Below, piece after piece: positions 1-11,700 of a DNA stretch of 64,000 bases (position 1 is the first letter of the stretch; every line of letters begins with the position of its first letter). The stretch lies in assembly GCA_027605045.1 (NCBI GenBank), contig JAQFWX010000090.1, positions 62,001 to 126,000 on the forward strand, written 5' to 3'. The position numbers and the translations under genes were made by a program. This stretch comes from Phallus indusiatus. Taxonomy: Eukaryota > Basidiomycota > Agaricomycetes > Phallales > Phallaceae. Below the pieces are notes generated by a model, which saw nothing but the letters and a program-made list of their open reading frames with translations, did no database searches and was not told the origin of the DNA.

Positions 1-1308
1 ACCAGATTTACATTCTACGATTTGAAAGCGTACGCGCGCGTGTGTTAGTACGCAATGGTGGTTCAAGGTGACATCTGCGGTCAGGAAGCTTCATTGGGAG
101 AGACAGGTCGCAGAGCTGGAGAAGTGAGAGTAACAAGCTTGGTGTTTTTACCAATTTCGCTGAATGCTTGGACTGCATCCTTATTTTAGATGGAGAAACA
201 ACCTCAAAACCGCGGTTGTACAAGAAGCTTTGATGGTCTCCTTTGAGCTACCATCTGCAAACGGGGCATCAACAAAACTTGGCAAATGTCAGTACAACAT
301 TGGTGTTCATCTCAGAGTCGGACAAGTAGCCTCGGGTCCTATGTATCTTGCGGTATAGTTATCTGTTGTCAATCCGAATGCCGACCTTTGAGGTGGTTTG
401 CCCATGCGTATGTTCTGCTGTGGTTCTGCCGTGCAGCGACAAAGGAAAGGTCTCTGAAAGATCAGATATAAATGAGCATCTCTGGGAGGAGTGTTTACAA
501 AAAGACGTGATATCATCGCTGTGTGTGCACTAGCTCAAGACGAAAAATGCGCACTAATTAACGACTAGAAACCTACACGAGGCTCTCTCCAACGCATTCG
601 GCGACGTAACACTCATTAGTGTTGCAACTTTACTGAACCATATGATAGATTAAAAAGACCTCTCTTGATTAAATAACCAAAAACACTTCAGCAATGAGTC
701 AGAACAAAGGGCATTTCACCGGCCTGCCGTGACTAGACCAGCTGGTCAGCACCAAGTCAAATATTGGTTCGTGGTTCTGACGCACTTCGGGTAATAGTTG
801 GTGTTATTGACGAACTAGTTTTCTTGGGATTTTCAATGAGGTGACTTAACGTGTCTGAGATGATACAAGGGGATTGAGATTGTTTGGAATCCCCGGTGGA
901 TGAGGACTCTGAATCTGGTGATCTCCGATATAGAAACTTGTATCAACATAAAAGAACCGATGAAAATTTGGTGGAAATCATAAAGAGGCAACAAGACAAT
1001 GAGTATGAGCTAATGTTTATCCGATTCAAGTTCTGACCCATAGCTTTCACCTTTCCAAACCTTGATCGTGGCACCACAGTGCCCCTTATTGACCGAGTCA
1101 TGAATTATCATACGGAACGCTGCAATCCAGATCAAACATGAAGTAATATCGCCCGTTTGAAAGAAACTACATAGAAGCATTCGTTGAACAATAAAAAAAG
1201 AAGTGCATGGGGAGAAGAGAGAGGGAGCTTTGCTCAACAAAGTTTAATTGTAAATAAATATCAAATAAAACCATTCCTACGGGATAGTTAGCATTCGGTC
1301 CTGATTGA
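1..1308. other. Intergenic stretch without recognisable gene
   Basis: Only short overlapping ORFs of up to about 76 codons occur on both strands. None shows a recognisable motif or a plausible exon chain. I see no transposon ends or RNA gene here. It lies downstream of the minus-strand zinc-finger gene. Confidence 0.5.
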
Positions 1309-1709
1309 TCATTGGCCTCCCGGGTCTGTGAAGGCATCAGTGGGAGTAACGTGCATTCTGACGTGTCTATTGAGATTTGAAGTGGTCTTGAAGCCCCTTG
1401 AACAATACGGACATTTATATGCTAAGAAAAAATGGTGAAAACATGGTTATATGCGGAATTGGGGCCACAAACGGGTCTCCTCGCTATGACTTCTTTGGTG
1501 TACCTGCACAGAGACGGATTCAATTCAAAAGCTGAGAAACCAAAATAAAAAGGATTAATCACTTCTAGGGTGGACTGTCTATCAAAACCCGAACTGCAGA
1601 CAGGACATTTATAAGGCCCAGTGGGTTGTTGTCGAGGAAGCCGAGAAGGTTCAAGTGGGGGAAGCTGAGGTTGTGGGGGAGGCTGAGGAGGTTGACCAGG
1701 ATCCGCCAT
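1309..1709 (-). CDS. Small two-finger C2H2 zinc-finger protein
   Basis: The three-exon model on the minus strand is 1709..1563, 1503..1473 and 1421..1309; the exons sum to 291 nt, giving 96 residues. The N-terminus (about 30 residues) is rich in Pro and Gln, starting MADPGQPPQ. Two tandem C2H2 fingers follow: CPVC, 12 residues, HQRSH; and CPYC, 12 residues, HVRMH. They are joined by a linker (SEETPYK) close to the classical TGEKPYK linker. The first intron interrupts finger 1 and the second lies in the linker, so only splicing restores both fingers; this is strong support for the model. Such fingers bind DNA, so a nuclear transcription factor is likely, but the target is unknown. The start is the first ATG in frame after a stop; an extra upstream exon cannot be excluded. 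The short length suggests either a minimal factor or a truncated paralogue. Confidence 0.72.
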
Positions 1710-2785
1710 AATGATCGGGGTGTCGCAAAAACCAAAGCAGGTTTATAAACGCCTTCAGGTTCTGAAAGACTTATTATAGGTGACTGAGTTTGAATCCACA
1801 TACCCTATTCGAGCTTTTCCGTCAACATTCTTCTTCATAATTAATAGATTTTTGATGATTTTGTGTGTGTATATCATAGATTATAATAATATTTCTTGAT
1901 TTGTTTAGGCAGAAGTTTGCACAGCATGGTTTTTCCACCTAAACAGTTTGAATCATAGATCGATCTCGACTGCTAGGCCGCAGACCGGGCGATTCAGGGC
2001 AATTCCTTCTAAAAAAAAGAAGATGCAAAGAAACTGCGTGCGATATTTGAAATCAATGATGAAGATATCACCTAAACTGAGACATTTTTACTTGATAGTA
2101 GGAACAAGGGCTGTTGACAGCGGTTATGAACTTGAGAAACCAAACATGCCTTTAATTTCCTTGTTAATGGAGGAGGCCGCTGAGGCGCGTTAAGATTTTT
2201 GGCAAAACTGTTTAATAAGGTTATTCCCATGTCTAATCTAAGACATGGACAAGAATGTAGACATAATATGCAGCGTGTTGTATAGTCGCTGATTACCTCG
2301 TGTACCTCGTCTTCTTTCGAACGTGTTAGCTGTCTGCTCTGTCAGGTCTCCTTTTAATAAGCAGGAGACCTACATAGCGTTGGCAACTCTGTCCAAGAAA
2401 GCACTTCGTCAACTTCGTCTCCATCATTGTCCTTTTTATCATCTGCCGGAAGGAATACTCAAACCCAAATGATGAAGCAGGCGAAGGAAGAAGTTGTATC
2501 GTTACCAACATCCCTCACAAGCTCAAGAGCGAGCCCCATCCCGGTTCAAAAACCAAAACCATCTATGGATAGTTCATTTTTCTGTTCGTATAGAGTCTTT
2601 TCTTAACGGATTAATACACTATAGAGGTCAGTAATTTCTATTCTACATGTTCAGCTCCGATATCCTAAAGCTCTCCCAAGACAACGTCTCGGCTCTCGTT
2701 CTTGGCTTTTGATTCTATCCGGATGTGGGCCTTGCCATCTTAATAGTTCTAACTTTTGAGAGAGAAGCGCTGGACGAATCAAGGA
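1710..2785. other. Intergenic stretch with one short duplicated segment
   Basis: No supported gene is seen. A segment at about 2365-2430 is clearly similar to 17608-17675 on the same strand (shared core around 'agaaagcac'). It could be a coding relic, because one frame in each copy reads a similar peptide with a [ST]LxKKA core, but no complete gene can be built around it. Confidence 0.4.
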
Positions 2786-3062
2786 TTTTGAGGGACCAGG
2801 AAATAATGGAACGTTCAACGGTGTACATATTGTTTATGTAGGGGGCTAAGGAATGATGTGAGTCCATATTTCTTTCTCGAAAAAAGACAGGTTATCTGAT
2901 ATGACTAAAAGCGATAAGAAGTGAAAGAATGATACATACAGATGCTTCTGGGGAATCGGAGAGAACTATGAAATCATTTGGTGTATACATTTGATGTTGG
3001 GAAAGCGTTTGCCGATGCCGGTCCATCATACGACGGAGGCTGCGCCGACAGTTGGCCGACAG
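2786..3062. repeat. Dispersed repeat, copy 1 (partner at 16307-16565)
   Basis: About 270 bp is similar in the same orientation to 16307-16565. Shared blocks include 'ggaccaggaaat', 'gaaagaatgatac' and 'gtatacatttgatg'. On the minus strand both copies retain related peptides (QTLSQHQMYTPN, and ERxxISWSxxxxD), and copy 1 has a plausible splice donor after the first. This suggests a decayed duplicated gene of unknown family. Neither copy gives a full open gene. Confidence 0.55.
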
Positions 3063-3289
3063 TCTTCATTAATGGCATATTAAATGTACTGCTACTAACA
3101 AGAACACTGTCAAAAGGCGTTGGTTGCAAAATAGTAATGTTTCTCGACGTCGTCAACGACAAATGCGCTTTAAATTCATACGCCGTTCAGGGTCATCTAT
3201 AAAACCCTTCAGTCAGAAACCTTGCAAAGCCCGAGATACGCGCCGAGATGTTTATCAACTTACCACTGGGCAATTCGACAGGTACCATA

Positions 3290-4180
3290 CAGGACTAACA
3301 TATGATTCTTTTCATCTGTTATTATCATTTGAATTCTTTGGTGTAAACTCGGGCTGTTGACCCTGCCGCCAATCTCATAACAAACAATTCCAAACGATGA
3401 CACGTCTGTTGTGCTATCAAGTTACTATAGCCGGACATAATTTCAGGTGCTTGCCACCTTAGCTTCACTCCTAAATACAAAAAAAGAATGTTATGCACTG
3501 GTAACTGATATCAAAAAGAGCGCATGGGATCATGGTTCAAAGTGGTAGACGTGCGTTCTTGACTAGTCTGACTTGACTCATACGCTTCACTTCTCGTCTT
3601 GCTCTACCGAAAATCAGAAATAACACAATGGAAGCTATCATCAATAAAAATGTTAGCCTGAACATCGGAGCTCGCAGTCAAACGAAGGTTATAATCTGCA
3701 ATACTTGCCTTCAAATCCCATGTAAATCACCTTTTCTATGCAAATACGGCATTTCACAGCGATCCATCATCATCTGCACTAGGGTATGTGTGGGTATCGA
3801 CACAGGCCCCGCCTGTTGCGTCATCCGATCGTGATCACGACCAGCAGCCCGACTTCTCAAAAATATTTCAACAGCCCCGTTCTTCGTATACAGACTAATG
3901 AAAAACCACGGTGGATCACTTGTTGCACTTGATCATGAAGCCTGAAGAAGCTTTGACTTGAACACATTCGGATGATTCAATGATGTCCAGATTGATATAT
4001 CATGTTTGAGAAAAGAGCGGGATGTTGTTTTTACGAAGACCTGAATTCGAAGAAATGCATGAGAAGAGAGACAGAAAGAGAGACTCCTGAAGACAACACA
4101 CCTTAACAGCAGCTGTCTGACCCCTTCCCAAGTACCCTTATACACATCACTGAACACGCCCCGCCAATCTTATTCTCTCT
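3290..4180 (-). pseudogene. Decayed TKL-type protein kinase domain
   Basis: Read on the minus strand, pieces of a tyrosine-kinase-like domain appear in the right order. A glycine-loop region with IGG followed by FSDVYKGTWEG lies at about 4175-4125. A hinge-like block (PWFFISLYTKNG) is near 3920-3880. A catalytic-loop remnant (DLHG..DLK, then ANIFIDDSFHCVISDF) lies at about 3740-3610. A subdomain VIII block (LRWQAPEIMSGYSN) is at about 3465-3420, then TTDVSSFGIVCYEIGG near 3400-3355. At least three single-base frame changes separate these blocks (in the glycine loop, after DLHG, and between YSN and TTDV), and the DFG site reads DFR. TKL kinases are expanded in Agaricomycetes. The locus ends just beside the left border of the large duplication. 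It is almost certainly non-functional. Confidence 0.68.
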
Positions 4181-4332
4181 ATCCACTTCCCACTTTATAA
4201 CGGTTCAAGGTGGAAAACTTTCTTCAACCCCAAGAACCACACCAAGCGCTACATCACACCAGCACCGACGCCGACACGGTGACACCTTCAACAACAGCAC
4301 CATCAATCGGACTCGGTCGTTCTCTGCTCCCA

Positions 4333-5370
4333 GCCGGCAGCTCGCCTGACACTATGTACCACTTCTATCAAGACCCGCATCGGCACCAGTACGAGTGTGG
4401 ACGGCACTCAGCCTCCGCAAAGCTTCTAATCCGCTTTCCAAGAACTCTCGATGAAAAGTAACGTCCTAGGCTACCGGAACCGTCGCTGAACCATCTTTAA
4501 TACTGGTGAAGGCCAAATGAGCTTGGTCGGCTGGGCGGCTGTGTTAATAGTGGCTGATGATGTTGCACTGAGTATAGTGATTGATATTGAATGGAGTTAA
4601 CACGGTGGTAACACTGTTTAGTCTCAGCGGCGAGGGAGGATGAGCGGAACTCGCGCTTTCGAAGCCAGCTTGAGCACCCTACGCCGTTGAAAAGGTCATG
4701 GCTTCTTCAACTAGGCCGCCGAACCCGTTGAACGTGGTGACCGACTTAGCAACCGCTACTGATCCCCAGTCAATTTCTCGCTGCTAGAGGATGTCGCTGT
4801 GCTAGATATGCACAGTAGTCATGATTGGAAGAAGAGATTTGAGCGGTACAAAGGCTGGGTCGCCGCCAATTTGAGTGTATCTGTTGAGAATTTGCTTGGG
4901 GTTGGCGGTATGCTGGGAATACAGGGTGTTGTACTTATGACGTTGGTATGGGGAAAATGATGAAAGAGATCTAGGCGAGGTTTCTGGGCATCCGAACAAC
5001 AGAGAATGAATTATTAACCTGTTGATGCAGGACAACTTGTTCGTCCGCTACCAGTTCAAAGAAGGTCTGAACGCGTCATGTCCGAAACCTTGTCGCGTTA
5101 CGCGTGTTAAACGTCTGAAATTGCCGTTGCTGAAAGGGAGACGAAGGAAAGGATGTACGGTGGCAAATAAACATCCTTTGACGTTTATCCTCCTTCAATA
5201 GACCTCTAGCTTCCATCTGCCCTTGCTCAAATCGTACCGATTCATACACCCGCCTGGGTCAACGGCTTGATGTGATCTACCGCGTTGCGCCACCCTTTCC
5301 ATTAATGCACGCAAGTTATCTTTTTGAGGTTACGATTGACAATAATAGTTTGCCTAGCAAAATGTGAATT
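4333..5370 (+). pseudogene. Broken copy of a duplicated ORF of unknown function
   Basis: This is the counterpart of the open frame at 23613-24041. Here the frame carries a TGA near 4760, an extra A near 4958 that shifts the frame after VWG(N), and about 180 bp of extra sequence after the conserved block. The related peptide WKKRFERYKGWVAA is still readable near 4820-4870. The upstream conserved block encodes MYHFYQDPHRHQYECGRH (about 4355-4410), shared with 23263-23320. No family is recognised. It is probably inactive. Confidence 0.5.
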
Positions 5371-8300
5371 AACATCTTCGTGTATATAGACACAATTTCG
5401 TTTACCTCGGAATCGTCCCTTGAAACGACGAATCAGCTTCAATGATGGCAGCCGTTCTGCGCGTAGTCGCGAGGGAATTGGCCTAAGATTCTTCCATAGG
5501 GAAATGAAAAGAGCATTCAATAGAATCTTGTCACATGGGTTCATGCCTGTTCAGCAAATCTCTAGTTCGCGTCTGCCCGCGCATCATTTCCTTAACTTGG
5601 GTCTTTGTTTGGTGTTATCTGCTGGATTGCATTAGTTATATCCTTTGGAATACGATTGCAAGGATGACTTACCGATGGCAAAGTAAAGGACTTCAAGCGG
5701 AAGAGTCAGCGAAACGACGCATGAGTGTAGAGTAGTATCATTAGATGAGTGTAATGGAAAGAACAGGTAGGAACCCAAGCCTAGCAAACCGAAACACCAT
5801 CAAATCAAATAGCCGGATTAAACAAGAAAACAGTGCATAATTGTGTCGATACACAACAGCCCAAGTTTTGATACGAAAACTTGTGAAGGTAAAAGCCCGG
5901 CGCGAGCAAAGATGAGGATGTGGTTGAGCAAATCCATTAATGTTCACTATCAACGTGTAGAATGAATGAGATGCGTGACACATTATAGCGGCGGGCCTTT
6001 TACAACTCGCAAGGCTCCATTGGTACATCATTGAGAAGGCTCCCACTGTAGGATAGGGTGACACACCGCGGTGGGTGATCGTGTCACTATGAATATGAAA
6101 CCAGGTGCTCAGCTGCTCAGCTGCGTTTTGTACCCTCTCGACGGCGTTAATCCTGCAGCTGAGGAAGGAAACCCTCGTGACGGTCGTTGCGTAGACCATC
6201 GTAGTTTCGCTGGGCAGACCGAAACAGAATCGTTGTGACCGAGATTATTGGTATTCGCATCTCAGTCTCCCGTCGCCACAGAATAATACTGGGCCGGCTA
6301 TTGTAGAGTAGTCCCATCACAGAGAAGAATCTGAGCCACCGATCACTTGGAGCATATTTGTTTGAGTTCAAGCGGACGGTGAACCGGAAGAAAAGGGAAA
6401 GAAACGTTTTGTATGGGATTGCTATAGAGATTCGATGAAACTGAGTGAATAAACTGATTTGAGTGCTTGAGCGACAGAATGGGTTGGCATGGGCTGTTGC
6501 TGGACGACCTGTTTGTCCCAGAGCGATGACGCTGGTGCTATACTCGCTTAGAAATATTCTGTTGCGATTAAATATTATGCTGCGATATTAGGATCTACTT
6601 TGAGTTCAAAGAAGGATGTCTCCTTACAATCTTACAATCATAACGCCAGCTCGGGTATGATTCTATTTTAAAACCGGAGGATCTCTTCTTTCGTTGTAGC
6701 TTTGTCGTTCCTGTGCTTCGAAAGTGGGATATTCTACCACGCTCTCTGTTACAGCGGTACTCTCGTAAGCTTAGAAAACCCAGAGTCAGAAACCAATTAT
6801 CGTCCAATGAATTATCAAATTCATATGTCTATTCGACGAATGTTTGATGAGGCCGCTTTAGTGAAACCCACAAATACCTTTTCGTCAGAAACAAATTGAA
6901 GGATTGAGAAACAGAGGAATATCAGAAAATAATACACGCACTTTATAGTATGTTGCAAAAGGCCACTGCCGTTTGCAGTTTTGCGTACAGTGACGAAAAT
7001 AAAAGTCCATCTTGATTCTTGACTGAGGATTTAGTCTGATTGACGTTGAGGTCTAATGACAAAAAGCAAATATCAATATAGTATTAAGACCAGGTAGAAA
7101 ATAAGCATTTGGCTTACCTTTTCGTTCGCTGTGAGGTGAACACGATCGCCGCGGTTGGCCTCGGAGTTTGGACGGAGTCGGACCGATGATGTAATCCGCT
7201 CAAACTCAATTCCAAGCCTCAACGTCGGCCTCAAGGCCTCAATGTTCCTCCGTTCACCAAATTCCACCTATATCGCCGAGAGAACACCATATGATTTTAT
7301 TAGGGTTTATACTCCTCTAGTTCTCGTTTTGGTCTTGAATTTGATTTTTTGTAGCAGATAGAAAAGGACTTTGAACCTCGTTCGCAAGCTGCAAGACATA
7401 AAGGATTTACGTTGTTATTCCGAAACAAAGCAAAATAATTGACCTTTCTTTGTACGATAAGAATCGATGAAAGTATATTTGAAAGAAAGTTATTGGGAGA
7501 TGTCTCTTGTGTATAACTGTGCAAGGTACGCTGTTTCGTAATGCGATGGCTTTGAAAGTAATTGCTTTGTAGAATTATTTATTATGCAAGTCTGTCAGAC
7601 TCCCGCGCAATTTCTTTATAGATCGGCTCGTTTCACACCTTGCAATTCGGCTTTCCACTAACGCACGTGTTTTTTTTTTATGGAACCGCCAGCGACATCG
7701 TGGTACTCCGCTAGAAGCTTTCAAAAGGCGGTACCTTCGCAAACTCTTTTAAAGGTGATAACGGCGAACAGCCGTTACGCCGCGTAACTTATCTGGTGGT
7801 ACATGATCTCACTTGATTGTTGGCACCGTTGGCATCAGCGTTGAGAGAGAACAAGCTATTGAGCTGGTTTATGACAACTCAGAATTACAAGTGCGCTATC
7901 CTTTCTTTTTGGATTACTTACATAACAAAATTGCATTACACCGAACTTTTTCATCCAATACATCTTTTTCGAAAGATTTCATACGATCGTATTCTCGGCC
8001 GTGTTGTGAAGTTGGTTTACTATGCACGAAAAGCTGTTCCAAATATCACACCCGTACACGAGCCAGATTTTCTCAAGAGGACCTCACAGCCAGCTCCATT
8101 TAAAACTATCGGCATATCTTCTTGACCCAGCTTTTTAAAGCCAGTGCCGAAGGCCAGTGCGAAAAGATGACATCATTGGGCTTTTCGGCGAAGCTCGCGT
8201 TATAGAAGGACATGAAATGAACGACGTGAGACCTTGTATAATTCTGTTCCTTAGAAGACCAGGAAAAATGGTGATAAGAGTTGCTGGAGCTCACTTATAA

Positions 8301-8757
8301 ATTCGTCAATGTTCTTTGAGAAACTAAAAGAAGCGCACCAACATGCAAAACACCCTTTAACAAGATTATTGCGACTCTCCATGCGACTTCAGTACAGCGT
8401 GTCACACAGCCAAAGCTAGCGGTGAGCTGATTCTGGAAAGTATGAAGGGCAGTCTTGATCTACAGAAATGTGCGCTTTGATATCATAGCTTTCATTCAAG
8501 TTCAAAGCAGTGACTCGCCACCGATGACTATTGGCTTGCCACCGGAACCTTTTCCTCCAGCGCTACTACTGGCACCAATACAGTATAGAAATCGTCTATT
8601 GGAAGAAACGAGGCAAGAAGCATGAATAGGAAATATAACGTTACCCTCTTTTTTTCGCCTCATACGTGAACCCCGCACGAAGTAACACGGTAAGTGATGT
8701 CCTGTAGCGTATATTCACACTACGCGCTCTGATATTGCACCGAAGTTGTTAGACCTG
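5371..8757. other. Long non-coding flank within duplication copy A
   Basis: A 152-codon ORF lies on the minus strand at 5741-6199, but its frame is broken by indels in the sister copy (about 24.4-24.9 kb), so it is probably not coding. Block-wise similarity to 24.0-26.5 kb runs through most of the stretch. The part from about 6540 to 7150 has no counterpart in copy C. Nothing recognisable as a gene, tRNA or transposase is seen. Confidence 0.5.
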
Positions 8758-11700
8758 ATGGACCAAGTTAATCCATACTGGCTCTCTGCCACTGGCAGGG
8801 CTGGTCATCGACAAGACCCTACCGCATCCGAGGGCCTGATCGCATCCCAGAAGGATTGCGAGCTGTCCCACCAAGAGCACGAGTCGTATCATCCGCGTGA
8901 TGATGTAGCCGAAAGCCACGACCATGGTCACAAGCGTCGTCGTTTAGATGATCATGGAACTGACCATACATCTGCAACCTCGGACCCGGGTTGGGACGTT
9001 TCAACAGAACTTGTGGGTACCTCCATCTGATATAGTTTATTACACGGTACAAATCGATAATTCAAAACCCCAGAGTGATGTTGATATGGAAGAAGATGAC
9101 GCGATTCACAAAGAAACGAATGAAGTAGTCTTGCAGCCTGCGCACTTGAGCTCGCAGCCTTCAAACGACCCTGTCCGTTGTCTAACTGTTTGTCATACAT
9201 GTTGTACTCAAGTAATCTGTCTAGAATTGTGCCTTGGCTGCTAAGAACAGCAATCTTCTCCCAAACACTGGTGGCGCGATTGTTTCAACTGACGGTATAA
9301 AAATATCTGGCAAGTTTAGAACTTTTTATCCAATTAAAAGACTCGGTTTATCTCACTTGGGATTCCTTATGAATAAAGATGTTTGCTTGCTGAATCCTCC
9401 GCCAAAAAACAGTTCGAAATACAAAATAACAATCAAGTGCGGTATTACAGACGAGAAGAGTTCAAGAAGTGTAGATAGGAAGGGGAAATGCGATAACAAT
9501 CGCGTGATCTGGAATGAACCCTTCGTTTTGTATGTTAAAGTTTATAATCTTTTGAGATTCTTAAGCTTACGTCGCAATTCAGTTCCGGTGATATTACTGA
9601 CGAAACACTCCTGACTTTTACTGTGCGGAATAAACAATTTCCAACGTGTAATACAATCGGCACCTGGAAATGCCGGGCCACTGACTTAATCGAGATGCAA
9701 AGCAAAGTCGGTCAGTTATGTTACTGAAAGCATTGTCGTTAGTCTAGTATTTATAATATTATCGCAGGCTCGTGCAGATTAGACGTCTCTGGAGAATGTC
9801 AATTAACATTCAACATCAAAAAAATGTCTGGACTTGATGTTGTTTCCGGGATAGTAGAACAATCATCAGCAGGGTTGGCAAGCCTACCGAATCTGAAAGC
9901 GCCAGCCCAGGCTGCTACTGTTATCAATTCTGCGGCGCAAGTCTACAATGATAATGAGAAGACGTGGATATCGTTTCTCGATACATTTCAGGTTTTTATG
10001 AAGGTGATGGATAATGTTTCAGAGGTAGGTCTGTTAGCTGGCACACACTTTTCCTTCTCTAAAAGCTTTTTGAGATAAACATATATGCGCAAACAGTGTG
10101 GAGTATTTTGTCTATCATTCCGAAGGTAATTGCACTCTTTTACTTTTGGGCATGATGTGCTATGTATATATATATTGATTTTGCAAGACTATTCTCTCGA
10201 AAAAAAACCGCGATGACAAAGTCAAACAGCTATGCGAAAAGCTGAAGGACATTTACGAATATATTACGGACGCGGAATGGTTTCGCGGGCTCACTAAGAC
10301 CCAGTCTACAAATCAGTCTACAGACCAACACACGAACCGCTCTATAGCTCGCTGGTCGACAATGCTTTCCACGCTGGTTCAACAAACCATTGAATGTGCA
10401 TATTTTATTGAAGAGTACGGTACCGAAAGTACAGGTTGCGTCTTTCTCAATATCATGTGACTGAGCAGCGGTCTGAAGTCGAATTTCTAGCCAAAAATAT
10501 GGTCAAGGCAATTAGCGGAAGCGTGGATGCTAAGATTCAAGCTTTTAATGATAAACTCGACCATCTCATGAAGGTGATGACGGATTCGGTCAACCTTGAA
10601 ACGGGGATTATAACACTTCGTATATCTGGGGAAGTCATTGAACATCGTATGTGAATCATTAAGCTTATATCATTCTCGATCGATGACCTCGTTTCATAAG
10701 ATGAATTGTCATTGCTCGGAGAAATGCCCTACGACCCTGACGCTGGATTTTTCCCTAAAAAACGATGTTTACCCGGGACACGTCAGACGTTGATCAATGG
10801 AATATTGAAATATATCAATAACGACAGATTGCCACAAATTCTGGTCCTGAGCGGGCAAGCGGGAGTAGGAAAATCCTCAGTGGCACATACCATCGCTGGG
10901 ATATTTCAAAAACAGAACCGACTCGGATCTATGTTTTGTTTTAACAGGAGTTTCCCTGACCGGCGGAATTGTCTTTTCAGTACCATATCCCGTGACTTCG
11001 CCGACAGCGACATTCTGTGGCGAAAGGAATTAGTGAAGGTTATCAATACGTCTGCGGTTCGGAAGAAGAAGGACGCCGAAACGCAATTCGAGGAGCTCGT
11101 TCTTAAACCTTCAAAGAAGGTGACATCCGTTGGATCTGTTGTGGTCGTCGTGGACGCGTTGGATGAGAGTGGAGAGCGCAACGAACGCGGGGATATTCTG
11201 AAATTACTCTTGGACAGATGGTGTGGGCTTCCGAAAAACTACCGTCTCATTGTCACTACACGTCCAGAACAAGACATTGAGCTTGAATGCCAAAATCGCA
11301 ATGTTCAATGTATACGGATGAGCGGAATTGACGCAGAGGAAACACGTTCTGATATTGAAGCTTATGTCTCGGATTGTCTCGCCCCAATATCGTCGATTTT
11401 GGACAAGATAAGCCGAGATTGGCGCAGCATACTCGCCAAGCGCGCCGAGGGTCTTTTTCAATGGGCGCAGACTGTTTGCCAGTTCATTGATCCTACTGTC
11501 AGGCGCCCACAGCTGATAGAGAAGAAATGGAAAGCTTGTGTCTCAAATTCGTCTTTGTCATTGTATGGGCTATATCGTCAGATCATCTCAAGCCAGGCGG
11601 AAGTTAGGGACGAAGACTTTATCAAGGATTTCAAGACGATCATAGGAGCTATTATAACTGCGCGGGAGCCCCTGTCGATGAATGCGCTACAAAATATCTT

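Noticed and set aside
1948..2193. 81-codon plus-strand ORF
   Set aside because: No motif, no splice context and a low-complexity Lys run; chance ORF.
5741..6199. 152-codon minus-strand ORF in duplication copy A
   Set aside because: The sister copy at about 24.4-24.9 kb has indels that break this frame early, and no motif is recognised.
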